Assembly (NCBI RefSeq): GCF_003326475.1
Contig: NZ_JPWA01000012.1
Coordinates: forward strand, 62,001 to 126,000
DNA: 64,000 bases
From: Thalassospira xianhensis MCCC 1A02616
GTDB lineage: Bacteria > Pseudomonadota > Alphaproteobacteria > Rhodospirillales > Thalassospiraceae
Direction: 5' to 3'
The notes beneath the pieces were generated by a model, which searched no databases, was not told the origin of the DNA, and was given only the letters and a program-made list of their open reading frames with translations. Positions 8,444 through 17,767 of this stretch are shown piece after piece. The position numbers were made by a program, and so were the translations under genes. Every line of letters starts with the position of its first letter. The first letter of the stretch is position 1.

Positions 8444-9796
8444 TTAGTTCGAATAGGTGTCGTTGAAGCGTTTCAGCAACGCATTGCCTTCTTCCTCGAT
8501 CGCGGCAAATGCCTGATCGATGGTTGCTTCACCATTCATCATCTTATCGACTTCGCGATAGATGACTTCACGGATCTGGACGTAGAAGCCAAGGCGGTAA
8601 CCTTTGGTCCAGTCGCCACCTTCTTCAGACAACTGCTGGATTCCGACCTCGGCGTCCGGGCTTTCCTCGTAATAACCATCTTTCTTGGCCAGCTCGTAAG
8701 CAGCGGTCGTGATCGGAACGTAGCCGGTCTCTTTGTGCCAGTAATACTGGGTTTCCGGTTTGGTCAGGAATTCGAAGAACTTGGCAACGCCTTTATATTC
8801 TTCATCCGAGTGACCTGCAAAAGCGAACAGCGAACCACCACCGATGAAGGTGGATTTCGGCGCATCGCCAACGCCTTCCCAATATGGCAGGGTCGAGGTG
8901 CCAAATTCAAACTGTGCGGATTTTTTCAAACCACCAAACGAGCCGGATGAACCGATCCACATTGCAACTTTCTGCTGCAGGAAGGCATCCTGGTTTGCGC
9001 CCCATGCACGACCGTAGTAGCCGAAGTAACCTTCGTCTTTCCATGCCTTGACGTGCTTCCAGTGGTCTTTGAGAGCATCGTTATTATAAAGCAGTTTCAC
9101 ATCGGTGCTGTCGTAACCGTTATTGGCGGTTGCCATCTGCAGGTTGTGACGGGACATGAAGTTTTCGAAGAAAATCCACGGGCTGTGAGATTCAGCAAAA
9201 CCTTCAAAGCCTGCTTCTTTCAGCTTCGGCGCAACTTCTTCGAATTCCTGCCAGGTTTTCGGAACGTCGACACCGGCTTTGGCAAGCGCATCCTTGTTGA
9301 AATACAAAAGCGGGGTCGAACTGTTGAACGGCATGCCGATCATCTTGTCGTTCGAGTCAGCATAGAAATAGCGGACACCCGGGATATAATCATTGATGTC
9401 GAAGCCAACACCATATTTCTGCAGCAAATCGGCAACCGGATAGGTCGCACCCTTTGCGTTAATGATGGTTGCAGCACCGGCATCAAAAATCTGGATGATA
9501 TGCGGGGCGGTCCCTGCACGCGAAGCCGCAATGCCAGCAGTCATCGTATCTTCATAGCCACCTTTGTTGATGGCAGCGAGATGGTATTCTTCCTGACTAT
9601 TGTTGAAGTCGGTCGCAATCTGATTGACTACGTCCCCTAACGCCCCATCCATAGCATGCCACCAGACAATTTCCACTGGTCCGCTAGACGGTTCGGACTC
9701 CTGCTGTGCGACATCTTCTTTTTGTGTGAAAAAATAAAAGCCGATTGCTACCAATGCAATTAGTAACGCGGCCAACGCGATCAGTTTGCGTTGCAT
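8444..9796 (-). CDS. ugpB: Glycerol-3-phosphate ABC importer, periplasmic binding protein UgpB
   Basis: The 450-aa protein follows E. coli UgpB along its length: VWWHAMDGALGDVV near the start, GTAPHIIQIFDAGAATI, PFNSSTPLLYFNKDAL, SSGSFGGLKK and the C-terminal WTKGYRLGFYVQIREV. It should capture sn-glycerol-3-phosphate or glycerophosphodiesters in the periplasm. I start at 9796, where GGAGA lies 8 bases upstream, rather than at the ATG 33 codons earlier. The N-terminal hydrophobic stretch (LIALAALLIALVAIGFYFF) has no AXA cleavage site and no lipobox cysteine, so it may remain as a membrane anchor. Confidence 0.9.
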   Translation of the reverse strand: MQRKLIALAALLIALVAIGFYFFTQKEDVAQQESEPSSGPVEIVWWHAMDGALGDVVNQIATDFNNSQEEYHLAAINKGGYEDTMTAGIAASRAGTAPHIIQIFDAGAATIINAKGATYPVADLLQKYGVGFDINDYIPGVRYFYADSNDKMIGMPFNSSTPLLYFNKDALAKAGVDVPKTWQEFEEVAPKLKEAGFEGFAESHSPWIFFENFMSRHNLQMATANNGYDSTDVKLLYNNDALKDHWKHVKAWKDEGYFGYYGRAWGANQDAFLQQKVAMWIGSSGSFGGLKKSAQFEFGTSTLPYWEGVGDAPKSTFIGGGSLFAFAGHSDEEYKGVAKFFEFLTKPETQYYWHKETGYVPITTAAYELAKKDGYYEESPDAEVGIQQLSEEGGDWTKGYRLGFYVQIREVIYREVDKMMNGEATIDQAFAAIEEEGNALLKRFNDTYSN

Positions 9797-9985
9797 GGTT
9801 CTAGTCTCCCAAATAAAAACTTGTCCGTACCAAGCCACCTGTTGCCCGGCTTGATACAACGCATTTGTTTTCATTCGAGGGGGACGTTTCCTCAAGTGAC
9901 AGTTTTCGGAAATTTACTTTTGATGCGCGGAATGACCGATAAAACTGCCGTTTTTTAGTTTTTGATGTGCATTCGACCCCTTCAA

Positions 9986-10001
9986 ATGTTCATATGAACA
10001 T
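9986..10001. promoter_or_regulatory. Perfect 16-bp palindrome resembling a GlpR operator
   Basis: ATGTTCATATGAACAT is fully self-complementary, and its halves ATGTTC/GAACAT match the conserved half-sites of GlpR (DeoR family) operators. A further half-site CGAACAT lies at 10011-10017, and an imperfect copy ATGTTC-N6-GAACAC lies at about 10195-10212. The position is about 190 bases upstream of ugpB. No GlpR gene is present in the window, so the regulator is inferred. Confidence 0.6.
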
Positions 10002-10166
10002 CTCATAAATCGAACATCTTGCAAAGGTTTTCAATTATTGAAAGCAACCTTGATTCTCGTTGTTTCCATTCATTCGATGCTTTTCAAGCATTTCAGCCGT
10101 TTTCATAATTATTTCGATGTCGTGCATCTATAATATTCTGGTGCAGAGATTTGGCTTTGATGTGCA

Positions 10167-10192
10167 AACGGGCAGCCTTTCGACTGCCCGTT
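10167..10192 (-). terminator. Intrinsic terminator of the polyamine-type ABC operon
   Basis: A perfect 9-bp stem, AACGGGCAG paired with CTGCCCGTT, has an 8-nt loop and lies 50 bases after the last permease stop. The minus-strand run after it is short (TTTGC), so termination may be incomplete. Confidence 0.65.
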
Positions 10193-10241
10193 CAATGTTC
10201 ATTCGCGAACACGGCTTCATTCTGTCGCCTTGCCCGGCTTA

Positions 10242-11099
10242 CTAGGTATTCTTGTCTCGCTGAACAAAGACTGAAAGCAATGCCAAACCGCCGGAAACAA
10301 TCATCAGCAACAGCGAAAGCGCATTCAGCACCGGCGTTGATCCCTGTTTGAGCCGGTCAAACATGGCAATAGTTAAAGGCGCATCCGAGCCGACAAGCAT
10401 CAATGTTGTATTGAAATTTTCAAACGACATCAGGAATGCAACGATCCCTGCCCCGACCAAAGCCGGTTTCAGGAATGGAATGGTAATCGTCCAAAGTGCA
10501 GCCTGCCGTGTTGCCCCCAGATTAAGGGCGGCTTCTTCCAGGCTGATATCAAATTTCCGAAGACGTGCGGATATCACCAGTGTGGTTATCGTGGTGATGA
10601 AAGCAAATTGGCCAATAATCACCAGAAACAATCCCGGGCGCAGGAAATCAAGATCCCATCCGATCGTTTCTTCAACACCATTTGCAATGGCATTGGAAAA
10701 AACGAGGATGGATATGCCCAGAATGACCCCCGGAATAACTAGCGGCGACAATGCAACGACATAAAGAAGGTTTTTACCGGGAAACTGGGCACGTTCAAAC
10801 AGGAACGCATTACAGGTTCCGACCGTAACCGAAAGCAATGTCACACAAAGTGCGACAAACGCGGAAACTCCGACACTTTCAAGCAGTTTGCTGTCATTGA
10901 AAATACCTATATATGGCCCCTCGCTGCCAAAGAACCATTTAAGTGTGGCACCTTCCCACGGCATGGATGGAAACAGGCTGTCGTTAAAGGCAAACACGCC
11001 GACAACAATCAGCGGCGCACTGAGATAGATGAAAAACAGTGCGATATACCCGGTATAGATGCCCTTATAGAAACGCGGCTGGGGAATACTTGGAATCAT
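10242..11099 (-). CDS. Polyamine-type ABC importer, permease (PotC/PotI family)
   Basis: The 285-aa inner-membrane protein has six membrane segments and the coupling loop EEAALNLGATRQAALWTITIPFLKP characteristic of the PotC/PotI branch. It pairs with the PotB/PotH-type permease 12 bases upstream. The last gene of the operon, it is followed by a terminator. Polyamines (putrescine or spermidine) are the usual substrates for this family, but related systems carry opines, GABA or other amines, so the exact ligand is open. Confidence 0.87.
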   Translation of the reverse strand: MIPSIPQPRFYKGIYTGYIALFFIYLSAPLIVVGVFAFNDSLFPSMPWEGATLKWFFGSEGPYIGIFNDSKLLESVGVSAFVALCVTLLSVTVGTCNAFLFERAQFPGKNLLYVVALSPLVIPGVILGISILVFSNAIANGVEETIGWDLDFLRPGLFLVIIGQFAFITTITTLVISARLRKFDISLEEAALNLGATRQAALWTITIPFLKPALVGAGIVAFLMSFENFNTTLMLVGSDAPLTIAMFDRLKQGSTPVLNALSLLLMIVSGGLALLSVFVQRDKNT

Positions 11100-11111
11100 G
11101 ATTACGCCTCC

Positions 11112-11987
11112 TCAGCTCACGGTTTCTGAAAGCGTCTGGCGACTAAGTTTCAGGCCGATCCAGACAATCAGGGATGAGAGAACCAGCAACAGGAACCCGA
11201 ATGCCGATCCGGATTCCCAGTTAAACCGGGTGATGAACTGGGTATAAATCTGTTCCGTGAACCAAAGGCTGTCCTTGCCGCCCAAAAGGTTGGGCGTCAG
11301 GTAGTTACCAAGTGTCAGCATGAAAACAACGATGCAGCCCGACGCAATACCGGGCATGGCATGCGGAATGACAATATCGCGGGTTACGGTAAAGGCATTG
11401 CCGCCAAGGTCGTATCCGGCCTCAATCAGGCTGTCGTCAAGGCTATCCAGTACCGATACCAGCGGCACCACCATGAACAGCATTGATGTATAGACAAGCC
11501 CCACCATGATGGTCGCATCATTGTAAAGCATCTCGATCGGCCCATCCGCGATCCCGGCCCATTGCAGAAAATTGCTGATCACGCCGCTTTCACGCAGCAG
11601 GATCATCCAGCCGAAAGTCCGCACCAGCTCTGACACCCAGAACGGGATCAGACACAGCAGGAACAAAACATTCTTGCCTTTGCCCCGCATGACCTTGGCG
11701 ATGTAATAGGAAACCGGAAAACCTATCATCAGGGTCAGAACCGTCGCCATAAGCGACATCACCGCGGTACGGACATAGGTATTCCAGTAAAGCGGTTCGA
11801 CGAAAAACTCGATATAGTTGATCAGGCTGAATTCGTACTTGCCGTATGAAATCCGTTCACGCAACGACACCAGAAGCAGATCTACATGCGGCAGGATCAC
11901 AAGCAGGAACAGCCAAAGTAACAAAGGCATGGCAAGCAACAATGCACCAACTCGCATCGCCCCTGCCTTGCCGGTGGAGGTGGTCAT
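11112..11987 (-). CDS. Polyamine-type ABC importer, permease (PotB/PotH family)
   Basis: The 291-aa permease has six predicted membrane segments. It has the PotB-like coupling loop EAGYDLGGNAFTVTRDIVIPHAMPG and the conserved WVSELVRTFGWMILL segment. It forms the channel heterodimer with the PotC-type protein that follows. Its ATG overlaps the stop of the ATPase gene by four bases (ATGA), which is a strong sign of translational coupling. Confidence 0.88.
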   Translation of the reverse strand: MTTSTGKAGAMRVGALLLAMPLLLWLFLLVILPHVDLLLVSLRERISYGKYEFSLINYIEFFVEPLYWNTYVRTAVMSLMATVLTLMIGFPVSYYIAKVMRGKGKNVLFLLCLIPFWVSELVRTFGWMILLRESGVISNFLQWAGIADGPIEMLYNDATIMVGLVYTSMLFMVVPLVSVLDSLDDSLIEAGYDLGGNAFTVTRDIVIPHAMPGIASGCIVVFMLTLGNYLTPNLLGGKDSLWFTEQIYTQFITRFNWESGSAFGFLLLVLSSLIVWIGLKLSRQTLSETVS

Positions 11988-13096
11988 GCCGCGGCCCCCT
12001 GTTTTTCAGACTTCGCAAAACAGCGCGTTTGTTCCGCTGCCCACGTCAAATTGACAGTATCGCCCGCTTTCAGGTTGGCGAATGCACCGGTTTGCGGCAA
12101 GGCCACCGTCATTTCGTGCCCGGTTGCGCTATCGCGAACCTGCACGCTACTAGCGGCACCGTTAAACAGAACATTCTCGACCTTTGCGCCGATGGCATTA
12201 TCGGTTTTGCCCTGCCCGTCAATGGCAATGGCTTCGGGACGAACAAACACATCAACCGTTTGGCCCTCGCTCAGTTCCGGATGAACCACGCGGGATGCGA
12301 CAACAGAACCACCGGTCGGCAGATTGATCACGATCTGGTCGCCCTGTGTCTTACCAACAGTGCCCTTCCAGCGATTGCTTTCGCCAACAAAGCCTGCGAC
12401 GAAAGCCGTCTGCGGACTGTAATAAAGGTCCTGCGGTGCGCCGACCTGCTCAAATCGGCCGGCATTCATGACCGCCACCTGATCGGACATCACCAATGCT
12501 TCGGACTGATCATGCGTGATGTAAACGAATGTCGTACCGATCTCATTCTGCAATTGCTTGAGCTCGACCTTCATATGCTCTCGTAATTTAAGGTCCAGAG
12601 CACCGAGTGGCTCGTCAAGAAGCAGCACCGCCGGTTCCAGAACAAGACAGCGTGCAATCGCAATACGCTGTTTCTGGCCGCCTGAAAGCTGACTGATCTG
12701 TTTGGGGCCTGAGTCCGGCAGCCCGACACGTGCCAACGTATCATTGACCTTCTTCTCGATTGTCGACCGGTCAACACCGCGACGTTTCAAACCATATGCC
12801 ACGTTTTCCGCAACATTCATCATCGGAAAAAGTGCCAGATGCTGGAAAACCATATTCACAGGCCGACGATTTGGCGGGACACCCAGCACCGATGAACCAT
12901 TAATCAGAATGTCACCGGATGTAGGTGCCTGAAAACCGGCAAGCATGCGCAATAGCGTTGTTTTACCGCAACCGCTGGGACCCAAAATGGAAAAGAAAGA
13001 CCCTTTGGGGATCGCGATTGAAATGGAATCTACCGCGGTAAAAGCATCAAATTTTTTGACCACGTCGCGACATTCAAGGTCGAATTGATCTGCCAT
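11984..13096 (-). CDS. Polyamine-type ABC importer, ATP-binding subunit (PotA/PotG family)
   Basis: The 370-aa ATPase has Walker A GPSGCGKTT at residues 39-47, the signature LSGGQKQRIAIARCL, Walker B LLLDEPLGALDLKLR and switch histidine YITHDQSEALVMSD. A TOBE-type domain occupies the C-terminal third. An upstream ATG at 13144 would add 16 residues but has no ribosome-binding site. The ATG at 13096 has AGG about 6 bases upstream and begins at the usual point for the family. It is separated from its binding-protein gene by a terminator-like hairpin. Confidence 0.9.
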   Translation of the reverse strand: MADQFDLECRDVVKKFDAFTAVDSISIAIPKGSFFSILGPSGCGKTTLLRMLAGFQAPTSGDILINGSSVLGVPPNRRPVNMVFQHLALFPMMNVAENVAYGLKRRGVDRSTIEKKVNDTLARVGLPDSGPKQISQLSGGQKQRIAIARCLVLEPAVLLLDEPLGALDLKLREHMKVELKQLQNEIGTTFVYITHDQSEALVMSDQVAVMNAGRFEQVGAPQDLYYSPQTAFVAGFVGESNRWKGTVGKTQGDQIVINLPTGGSVVASRVVHPELSEGQTVDVFVRPEAIAIDGQGKTDNAIGAKVENVLFNGAASSVQVRDSATGHEMTVALPQTGAFANLKAGDTVNLTWAAEQTRCFAKSEKQGAAA

Positions 13097-13166
13097 GGGA
13101 GCCTGCATGAAATGAATTGCCGATGTCCGCCTAAAACCGGTCATCGCAGAAAGGAAAAAAATGCAA

Positions 13167-13193
13167 TGTCCCCGGCATCTTCTGCCGAGGACA
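13167..13193 (-). terminator. Terminator-like hairpin between binding-protein and ATPase genes
   Basis: An 11-bp stem with one mismatch is followed on the minus strand by GCATTTTTTTCC. It lies between the solute-binding-protein gene and the ATPase gene of the same importer, so it probably attenuates rather than fully stops transcription. Confidence 0.72.
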
Positions 13194-13230
13194 ATATCAT
13201 CCGATCCAAACAGGATCAGAACAGCAAATC

Positions 13231-14322
13231 TTAGTTCGACTGCGCGGCTTTCACACGGTCAAGCGTTTTGCCTTCAATAGCTTCCAATCCAGCCGGGACA
13301 GGTGGATACCAGTTGATATTGTCCAAGGCTTCCTGCGGGAAACTAGTCTCGAACTGTTTACGCTGAGCTTCATCAAGAAGGGAACTCGCACCGTTGGACG
13401 CAGTATAGTAGCTCGACGCAGCTGTGATACGAGCGGCAATCTCTGGTTTCATGACAAAATTGATCCACTTGTAGGCAGCCTCTTCATTTTCTGCTTTACG
13501 CGGAATGGCAAAGGTGTCGACCCAGCCTAAAGCACCAGACGACGGAGCAACAAAATTCATGTCCGGATTATCATTATTGAGCGTCCAGCCACCTGCGTCC
13601 CAAGCCATGGCAGCCACGACTTCACCTGAACGAATCAGGTTAAGGAGCGAGTCAGAGCCTTCCCAATAGGTTTTAACGTTCGGCTTGCACTCAATCAACT
13701 TTGCTTCAACCTTATCAAGAATCTCCTGATAAGCAGCCTCGTCGTTATAAGCAGCAAATGGATCCATCCCCATCGAGAATGCAAATGCAATCAGGGTTGG
13801 GCGGCGAAGTCGGTAAGACACTTTGCCCGCGACTTCATCACTGCAAAGGTCGATATAATCTTTTACCGTGGAAGCTTCGGCAGTGTTCAGAACCAAGCCA
13901 TCCGTGCCCCATATTTGAGGGACACCATACACTTCACCATCCAATGTGGTGTTCGCTTTTGTTGCCTCAAGCATTGAAGGAATAAAGAGCGACGCGTCAA
14001 TCTTGGAGAGGTCGATCGGCTTGTAGATGTTGTGCTCGAGCTGTGCACTGGCAATGCGGTCCTGAGACGGTTGGGCCAGATCAAATCCGCCGCCACCTGT
14101 TGCGCGCAGCTTGGAAATCATTTCCTCATTGTTTGAGAGGGTGACTTCGACATCGATACCTGTTTCCGCTTCGAACTCAGCGACGACATCATCTGGCACG
14201 TACCCACCCCAGGTCAGCAACCGAAGTTCTTCGGCCTGTGCGGTTTGGCCAAGCATCACCATTCCGGCAAGGGCGGTAAGCCCAAGCAGAGAACCGCGCA
14301 GTGCGCCATGCTTTTTCGACAT
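13231..14322 (-). CDS. Periplasmic polyamine-type solute-binding protein (PotD/PotF family)
   Basis: The 363-aa protein begins with a signal peptide (KKHGALRGSLLGLTALAGMV to AQA-EEL, cleavage near residue 30). The mature part has the PotD/PotF pattern: LRLLTWGGYVPDDVVAEFE at its start, FDLAQPSQDRIA, and VVAAMAWDAGGW, where family members place ligand-contact aromatics and an aspartate. It delivers ligand to the permeases encoded just downstream. The start at 14322 has AGAGG 7 bases upstream, and the ATG ten codons earlier does not. Ligand identity (putrescine, spermidine or another amine) is not established. Confidence 0.85.
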   Translation of the reverse strand: MSKKHGALRGSLLGLTALAGMVMLGQTAQAEELRLLTWGGYVPDDVVAEFEAETGIDVEVTLSNNEEMISKLRATGGGGFDLAQPSQDRIASAQLEHNIYKPIDLSKIDASLFIPSMLEATKANTTLDGEVYGVPQIWGTDGLVLNTAEASTVKDYIDLCSDEVAGKVSYRLRRPTLIAFAFSMGMDPFAAYNDEAAYQEILDKVEAKLIECKPNVKTYWEGSDSLLNLIRSGEVVAAMAWDAGGWTLNNDNPDMNFVAPSSGALGWVDTFAIPRKAENEEAAYKWINFVMKPEIAARITAASSYYTASNGASSLLDEAQRKQFETSFPQEALDNINWYPPVPAGLEAIEGKTLDRVKAAQSN

Positions 14323-14627
14323 TATTTTACCTCTCTGTTGACGTGACGGCACTTCCCCTGTCCGGCGTCAATGTATTCTGTGACATTGCAAACGTTCCGG
14401 GACCGCACCAGTATCGCAAGAAACTTTGTTGAAACGAAAGCAAAATCGATCATTTTGCGTTCTTTTGAACAATTCATTTCAATTCTCGCCGTGAAACCAG
14501 ACTTTCCGCAAGTTAAACTTCTGCAACAATTTTTCGGGGTTTCAGCACCGAAACGCACATGTTTGCAAATAAAAAAGGACAGCCAAATCGGCTGCCCCTT
14601 CATATCTAAATATCTGTAAGCTAAACC
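14323..14627. other. 305-nt gap: promoter of the polyamine-type operon and end of the sugar operon
   Basis: The right part holds the strong terminator at 14577-14597. The rest must contain the promoter for the polyamine-type operon, but no convincing -35/-10 pair stands out. A GTTC-TTTT-GAAC imperfect palindrome near 14460-14471 is the only other structure I see. Confidence 0.45.
14577..14597 (-). terminator. Intrinsic terminator of the amino-sugar ABC operon
   Basis: An 8-bp stem including a G-U pair, with a 5-nt loop, is followed on the minus strand by seven U residues. It lies 30 bases past the ATPase stop. Confidence 0.82.
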
Positions 14628-15746
14628 CTATTCGTCGGCACTATATTCCGCTGGGCATTCCAGCTTGGCATAGGCCTTTCCGTTGGCATCAAACAGATGC
14701 GAAGCCCCGGCTTCGGCTGCTGCGTTGACGGTCTCGCTAATTTTAATACGGCTGTGGCCAGGGGCACGAACCGTGAAACGGTCCCCATTCGCGAGCTTGA
14801 GATACAGATAGGTAGAGTCGCCAAGTTTCTCGACAACATCGACCTCGCCGGAAATCGACAAATCCCCGTTTTCGCCCAAAGACAGATGCTCCGGCCGGAC
14901 TCCCAGTTCGACATCCTTGCCAACATCATTGGCGGGCACGTCAAACGGCAGAACAGCCTTGGCGCCCCCCGGCACGGTAACGGTTACCTTGCCCTGTTCA
15001 ACAGCATCAATATGAACGGTCGTGAAATTCATCGCAGGCGATCCGATAAAGCCGGCAACAAAGCGGGTTTGCGGATGATGATAAAGCTGCATCGGCGATC
15101 CGACCTGTTCGACATTGCCAGCATTCATCACAACGATCTTGTCGGCAAGCGTCATGGCTTCGACCTGATCATGCGTGACATAGACAATCGTTGACTTCAG
15201 TTCCTGATGCAGTTTGGCAATCTCGATGCGGGTCTGCACACGCAATGCGGCATCAAGGTTCGAAAGCGGTTCATCAAATAGGAACACTTTTGGTTGGCGA
15301 ACAATCGCGCGGCCAATCGCCACGCGCTGGCGCTGTCCACCCGACAATTCAGACGGACGGCGATCCAGAAGCTGGTCCAGCTGAAGGATACGGGCAGCTT
15401 CGCGTACCCGCTGATCAATCGCGCTTTTGTCATGATTGGCCAGTTTCAGACCAAACGCCATGTTCTTGTAGACTGTCATATGCGGATAAAGCGCATATGA
15501 CTGGAACACCATGGCAATCCCGCGGTCGCGGGGGCTTTTGGTATTCACGACATCCCCGCCGATCATCAGATCACCACCGGTGATGTCTTCCAGACCAGCG
15601 ATGATACGAAGCAACGTCGATTTGCCGCATCCCGACGGCCCCACAAAGACAACAAATTCGCCGTCCTTAACATCCAGATCGATGCCATGCAGCACATCAA
15701 CAGCGCCATAGCTTTTGCGGATCTGGTCAAGTTTCAAATCAGCCAT
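14628..15746 (-). CDS. Sugar ABC importer, ATP-binding subunit (MalK/UgpC family)
   Basis: The 372-aa ATPase has Walker [10 protein letters not shown] at residues 36-44, signature [14 protein letters not shown], Walker [16 protein letters not shown], switch histidine [14 protein letters not shown] and a C-terminal TOBE domain. It closes the murQ operon and energises the two permeases upstream of it. Although similar to the ugpC product at 5.5 kb, it belongs to a separate transcript, so the cell has at least two MalK-type ATPases here. Confidence 0.9.
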   Translation of the reverse strand: MADLKLDQIRKSYGAVDVLHGIDLDVKDGEFVVFVGPSGCGKSTLLRIIAGLEDITGGDLMIGGDVVNTKSPRDRGIAMVFQSYALYPHMTVYKNMAFGLKLANHDKSAIDQRVREAARILQLDQLLDRRPSELSGGQRQRVAIGRAIVRQPKVFLFDEPLSNLDAALRVQTRIEIAKLHQELKSTIVYVTHDQVEAMTLADKIVVMNAGNVEQVGSPMQLYHHPQTRFVAGFIGSPAMNFTTVHIDAVEQGKVTVTVPGGAKAVLPFDVPANDVGKDVELGVRPEHLSLGENGDLSISGEVDVVEKLGDSTYLYLKLANGDRFTVRAPGHSRIKISETVNAAAEAGASHLFDANGKAYAKLECPAEYSADE

Positions 15747-15773
15747 TTAGGTAAGCTCCTATCACACCAATAC

Positions 15774-16622
15774 TCATTTCACCGCGCCAGATGTCAGGCC
15801 GCGAATAAGTTGTCGGGAGAAAATCAGATAAAGGATCAGGATCGGAATGATTGCGAGGCTCAGCGATGCCAGAACCGCGTTCCAGTCGGTAACGTACTGA
15901 CCGATGAATTGCTGGATACCCAGCGTGATGGTCTGTTTGCCATCACCCGGTGCCAGGATCAGCGGGAACCAAAGGTCATTCCAGATCGGGATCATGGTGA
16001 ATACGGCGACAGTTGCCACGGCTGGCCGGATCAGCGGCAGGATAACCGCAAAGAAAATCTTGAATTCACCAACCCCGTCGCAACGGGCGGCTTCTTTCAA
16101 ATCCTTGGGTATCTGGTGCATGAATTCGGTCAGGATAAAGATCGCAAGCGGCAGTCCTTGTGCAACATAGACAAGGATAAGTGCAGTCAGCGTATTGATA
16201 AGGCCCAATTCAACAATCAGGTTCAGGATCGAAACCGAGCCCAGTCGGATCGGCACCATGATGCCAACCGCCAGATAAAGCGCAAGCCATGTATTGCCGG
16301 GGAACTTGTATTCCGAAAGCGCCCAGGCCGCCATGGAAGCAAGCAGCAGAACAATTACGATGGTCACGACCGTGACAGTGAAGCTGTTAAAGAAAAACAG
16401 CTCGAAATTCGATCTCGCCAGAACCTTTGTAAACCCTTCAAGGCTGAAGGTTTCAGCGTTCGGTAGACTCATTGGGGCGCTGAAAATCCCCTTGCGGGAT
16501 TTGAACGCGTTAATGATCACGAGAAAGATCGGATACAGCGCAACCAGCGTGTAGGTCAGCAGGATCGCATGCACGATTGCGGCACGCGACATGTCTTCAC
16601 GACGGATATTTTTAGTCATCAT
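15774..16622 (-). CDS. Sugar ABC importer, permease (MalG family)
   Basis: The 282-aa protein has six membrane segments and the MalG-type coupling loop EAARCDGVGEFKIFFAVILPLIRP. It should form the channel with the MalF-type permease immediately upstream. Two ATG codons are adjacent at the start (16622 and 16619), with GGAGG and AGGA elements just before them, so either may be used. The neighbours murQ and nag genes suggest an amino-sugar substrate. Confidence 0.88.
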   Translation of the reverse strand: MMTKNIRREDMSRAAIVHAILLTYTLVALYPIFLVIINAFKSRKGIFSAPMSLPNAETFSLEGFTKVLARSNFELFFFNSFTVTVVTIVIVLLLASMAAWALSEYKFPGNTWLALYLAVGIMVPIRLGSVSILNLIVELGLINTLTALILVYVAQGLPLAIFILTEFMHQIPKDLKEAARCDGVGEFKIFFAVILPLIRPAVATVAVFTMIPIWNDLWFPLILAPGDGKQTITLGIQQFIGQYVTDWNAVLASLSLAIIPILILYLIFSRQLIRGLTSGAVK

Positions 16623-16637
16623 GATCCTGCCGCCTCC

Positions 16638-17576
16638 TTACAGCTGATAGCGCGCAAGACGGCGCTGCACGGCGAACAGATAGAAAAGAACACCGGCAAG
16701 AATGATCAGGAACATCAGCGAGGCAACGGTGGCACCAAGGCTCGGATCACCAAGCTGCAACTGGTAGCCAAAGAATGTGCGATAGAACAGTGTTCCCATG
16801 ATATCGGTCGAGAAATTAGGCCCCGCCAGCGCACCTTTTACGGCATAAATCAGATCGAACGCATTGAAGTTACCCACAAATGTCAGGATCGACACCATCG
16901 CAACCGTCGGCAAAACCAGCGGCAGCTTGATATGCAGGAACACTTCGAAATGGGTTGCGCCATCAACAATTGCCGCATCAACGAGATCATCGGGGATCGC
17001 CAGAAGTGCCGCATAAATCAGCATCAGCGGAATACCGACCCACTGCCAGACCGAGATAAAGGATAGCGTGATCAGGGCCGAGCCTTCCTTGCCAAGCCAC
17101 GGACCAAACAGCGATTTCAGCCCAAAAATATCAAGGATATCGACGCCCACACCCCAGACCGGGCTCAGGATCAGTTGCCAGATGAAACCGACAATCACCA
17201 CCGACAGCATGGTCGGCATGATCATCATCGTGCGATAGGTGTTGCGAAACCTCAGTTGCGGCAGGCTCAGAATGCCCGCAAGTGCGATCCCGATCGGGTT
17301 CTGCACCAGCATGTGAACCGCAAAGAATTTCATATTATTCCAGAAACTGTTCCAGAAGGTCGCCGACCAGTCCGGGTCGCCCAAGATGGTACGATAGTTA
17401 TCGAAACCGACAAAGGCCATCTCCCCGCCGCTTGGCGTGGTATAAAAACTGAGACGAATGGAATCGATCAGCGGATAGATCATGAACAATGTGTAGATGA
17501 TCGTCGCAGGTGCCAGAAAGGCAAACACAGGCAGTTTTGCCTTACGCCAATCGGTCATGGGCCCGGAATGCGCCAT
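16638..17576 (-). CDS. Sugar ABC importer, permease (MalF family)
   Basis: The 312-aa inner-membrane protein has six membrane segments (first at about residues 15-38, AFLAPATIIYTLFMIYPLID). The coupling loop region reads DAAIVDGATHFEVFLHIKLPLVLP. It follows the binding-protein gene after about 190 bases containing hairpins and precedes the MalG-type gene by 15 bases. It is one half of the transport channel. Confidence 0.88.
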   Translation of the reverse strand: MAHSGPMTDWRKAKLPVFAFLAPATIIYTLFMIYPLIDSIRLSFYTTPSGGEMAFVGFDNYRTILGDPDWSATFWNSFWNNMKFFAVHMLVQNPIGIALAGILSLPQLRFRNTYRTMMIMPTMLSVVIVGFIWQLILSPVWGVGVDILDIFGLKSLFGPWLGKEGSALITLSFISVWQWVGIPLMLIYAALLAIPDDLVDAAIVDGATHFEVFLHIKLPLVLPTVAMVSILTFVGNFNAFDLIYAVKGALAGPNFSTDIMGTLFYRTFFGYQLQLGDPSLGATVASLMFLIILAGVLFYLFAVQRRLARYQL

Positions 17577-17725
17577 ACCTTATCCTGTCTTTCTGAGATT
17601 AAGCGTACGGGGAACTTGCCCCACCGGTCGAAGGCGTTCATCAGAGCGCCTGATTGCAGTCCTTTCGGTCGATTTTGTCCATCAGCGTGACCCGCAGAAC
17701 TGCGACATATTATCGCAGATACAAG

Positions 17726-17755
17726 GATGGCAGGCGCAAGAAGTCACCTGCCATC
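17726..17755 (-). terminator. Intercistronic hairpin after the sugar-binding-protein gene
   Basis: A perfect 9-bp stem GATGGCAGG/CCTGCCATC with a 12-nt loop begins 12 bases after the stop of the binding-protein gene. A second short hairpin (CTGCGA/TCGCAG, 17700-17717) lies next to it on the permease side. There is no U-run, so the likely role is mRNA 3'-end protection or attenuation. Confidence 0.6.
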
Positions 17756-17767
17756 TGTAGTCAGGCC

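Larger units (their letters stand above)
9797..10241. other. Promoter region of ugp plus end of the polyamine-type operon
   Basis: This 445-nt gap contains the terminator of the polyamine-type operon at 10167-10192 and GlpR-like palindromes at 9986-10001 and near 10193-10210. The ugpB promoter should lie between 9800 and 9985, reading leftward. I cannot fix its -35/-10 boxes. I looked for a Pho box, since ugp is PhoB-controlled in E. coli, and found only one CTGTCA-like half (9896-9901). Confidence 0.5.

Noticed and set aside
9797-9985. Pho box for ugp
   Set aside because: Only a single CTGTCA-like element (9896-9901 on the opposite strand) is present; a second repeat at the right spacing is missing.
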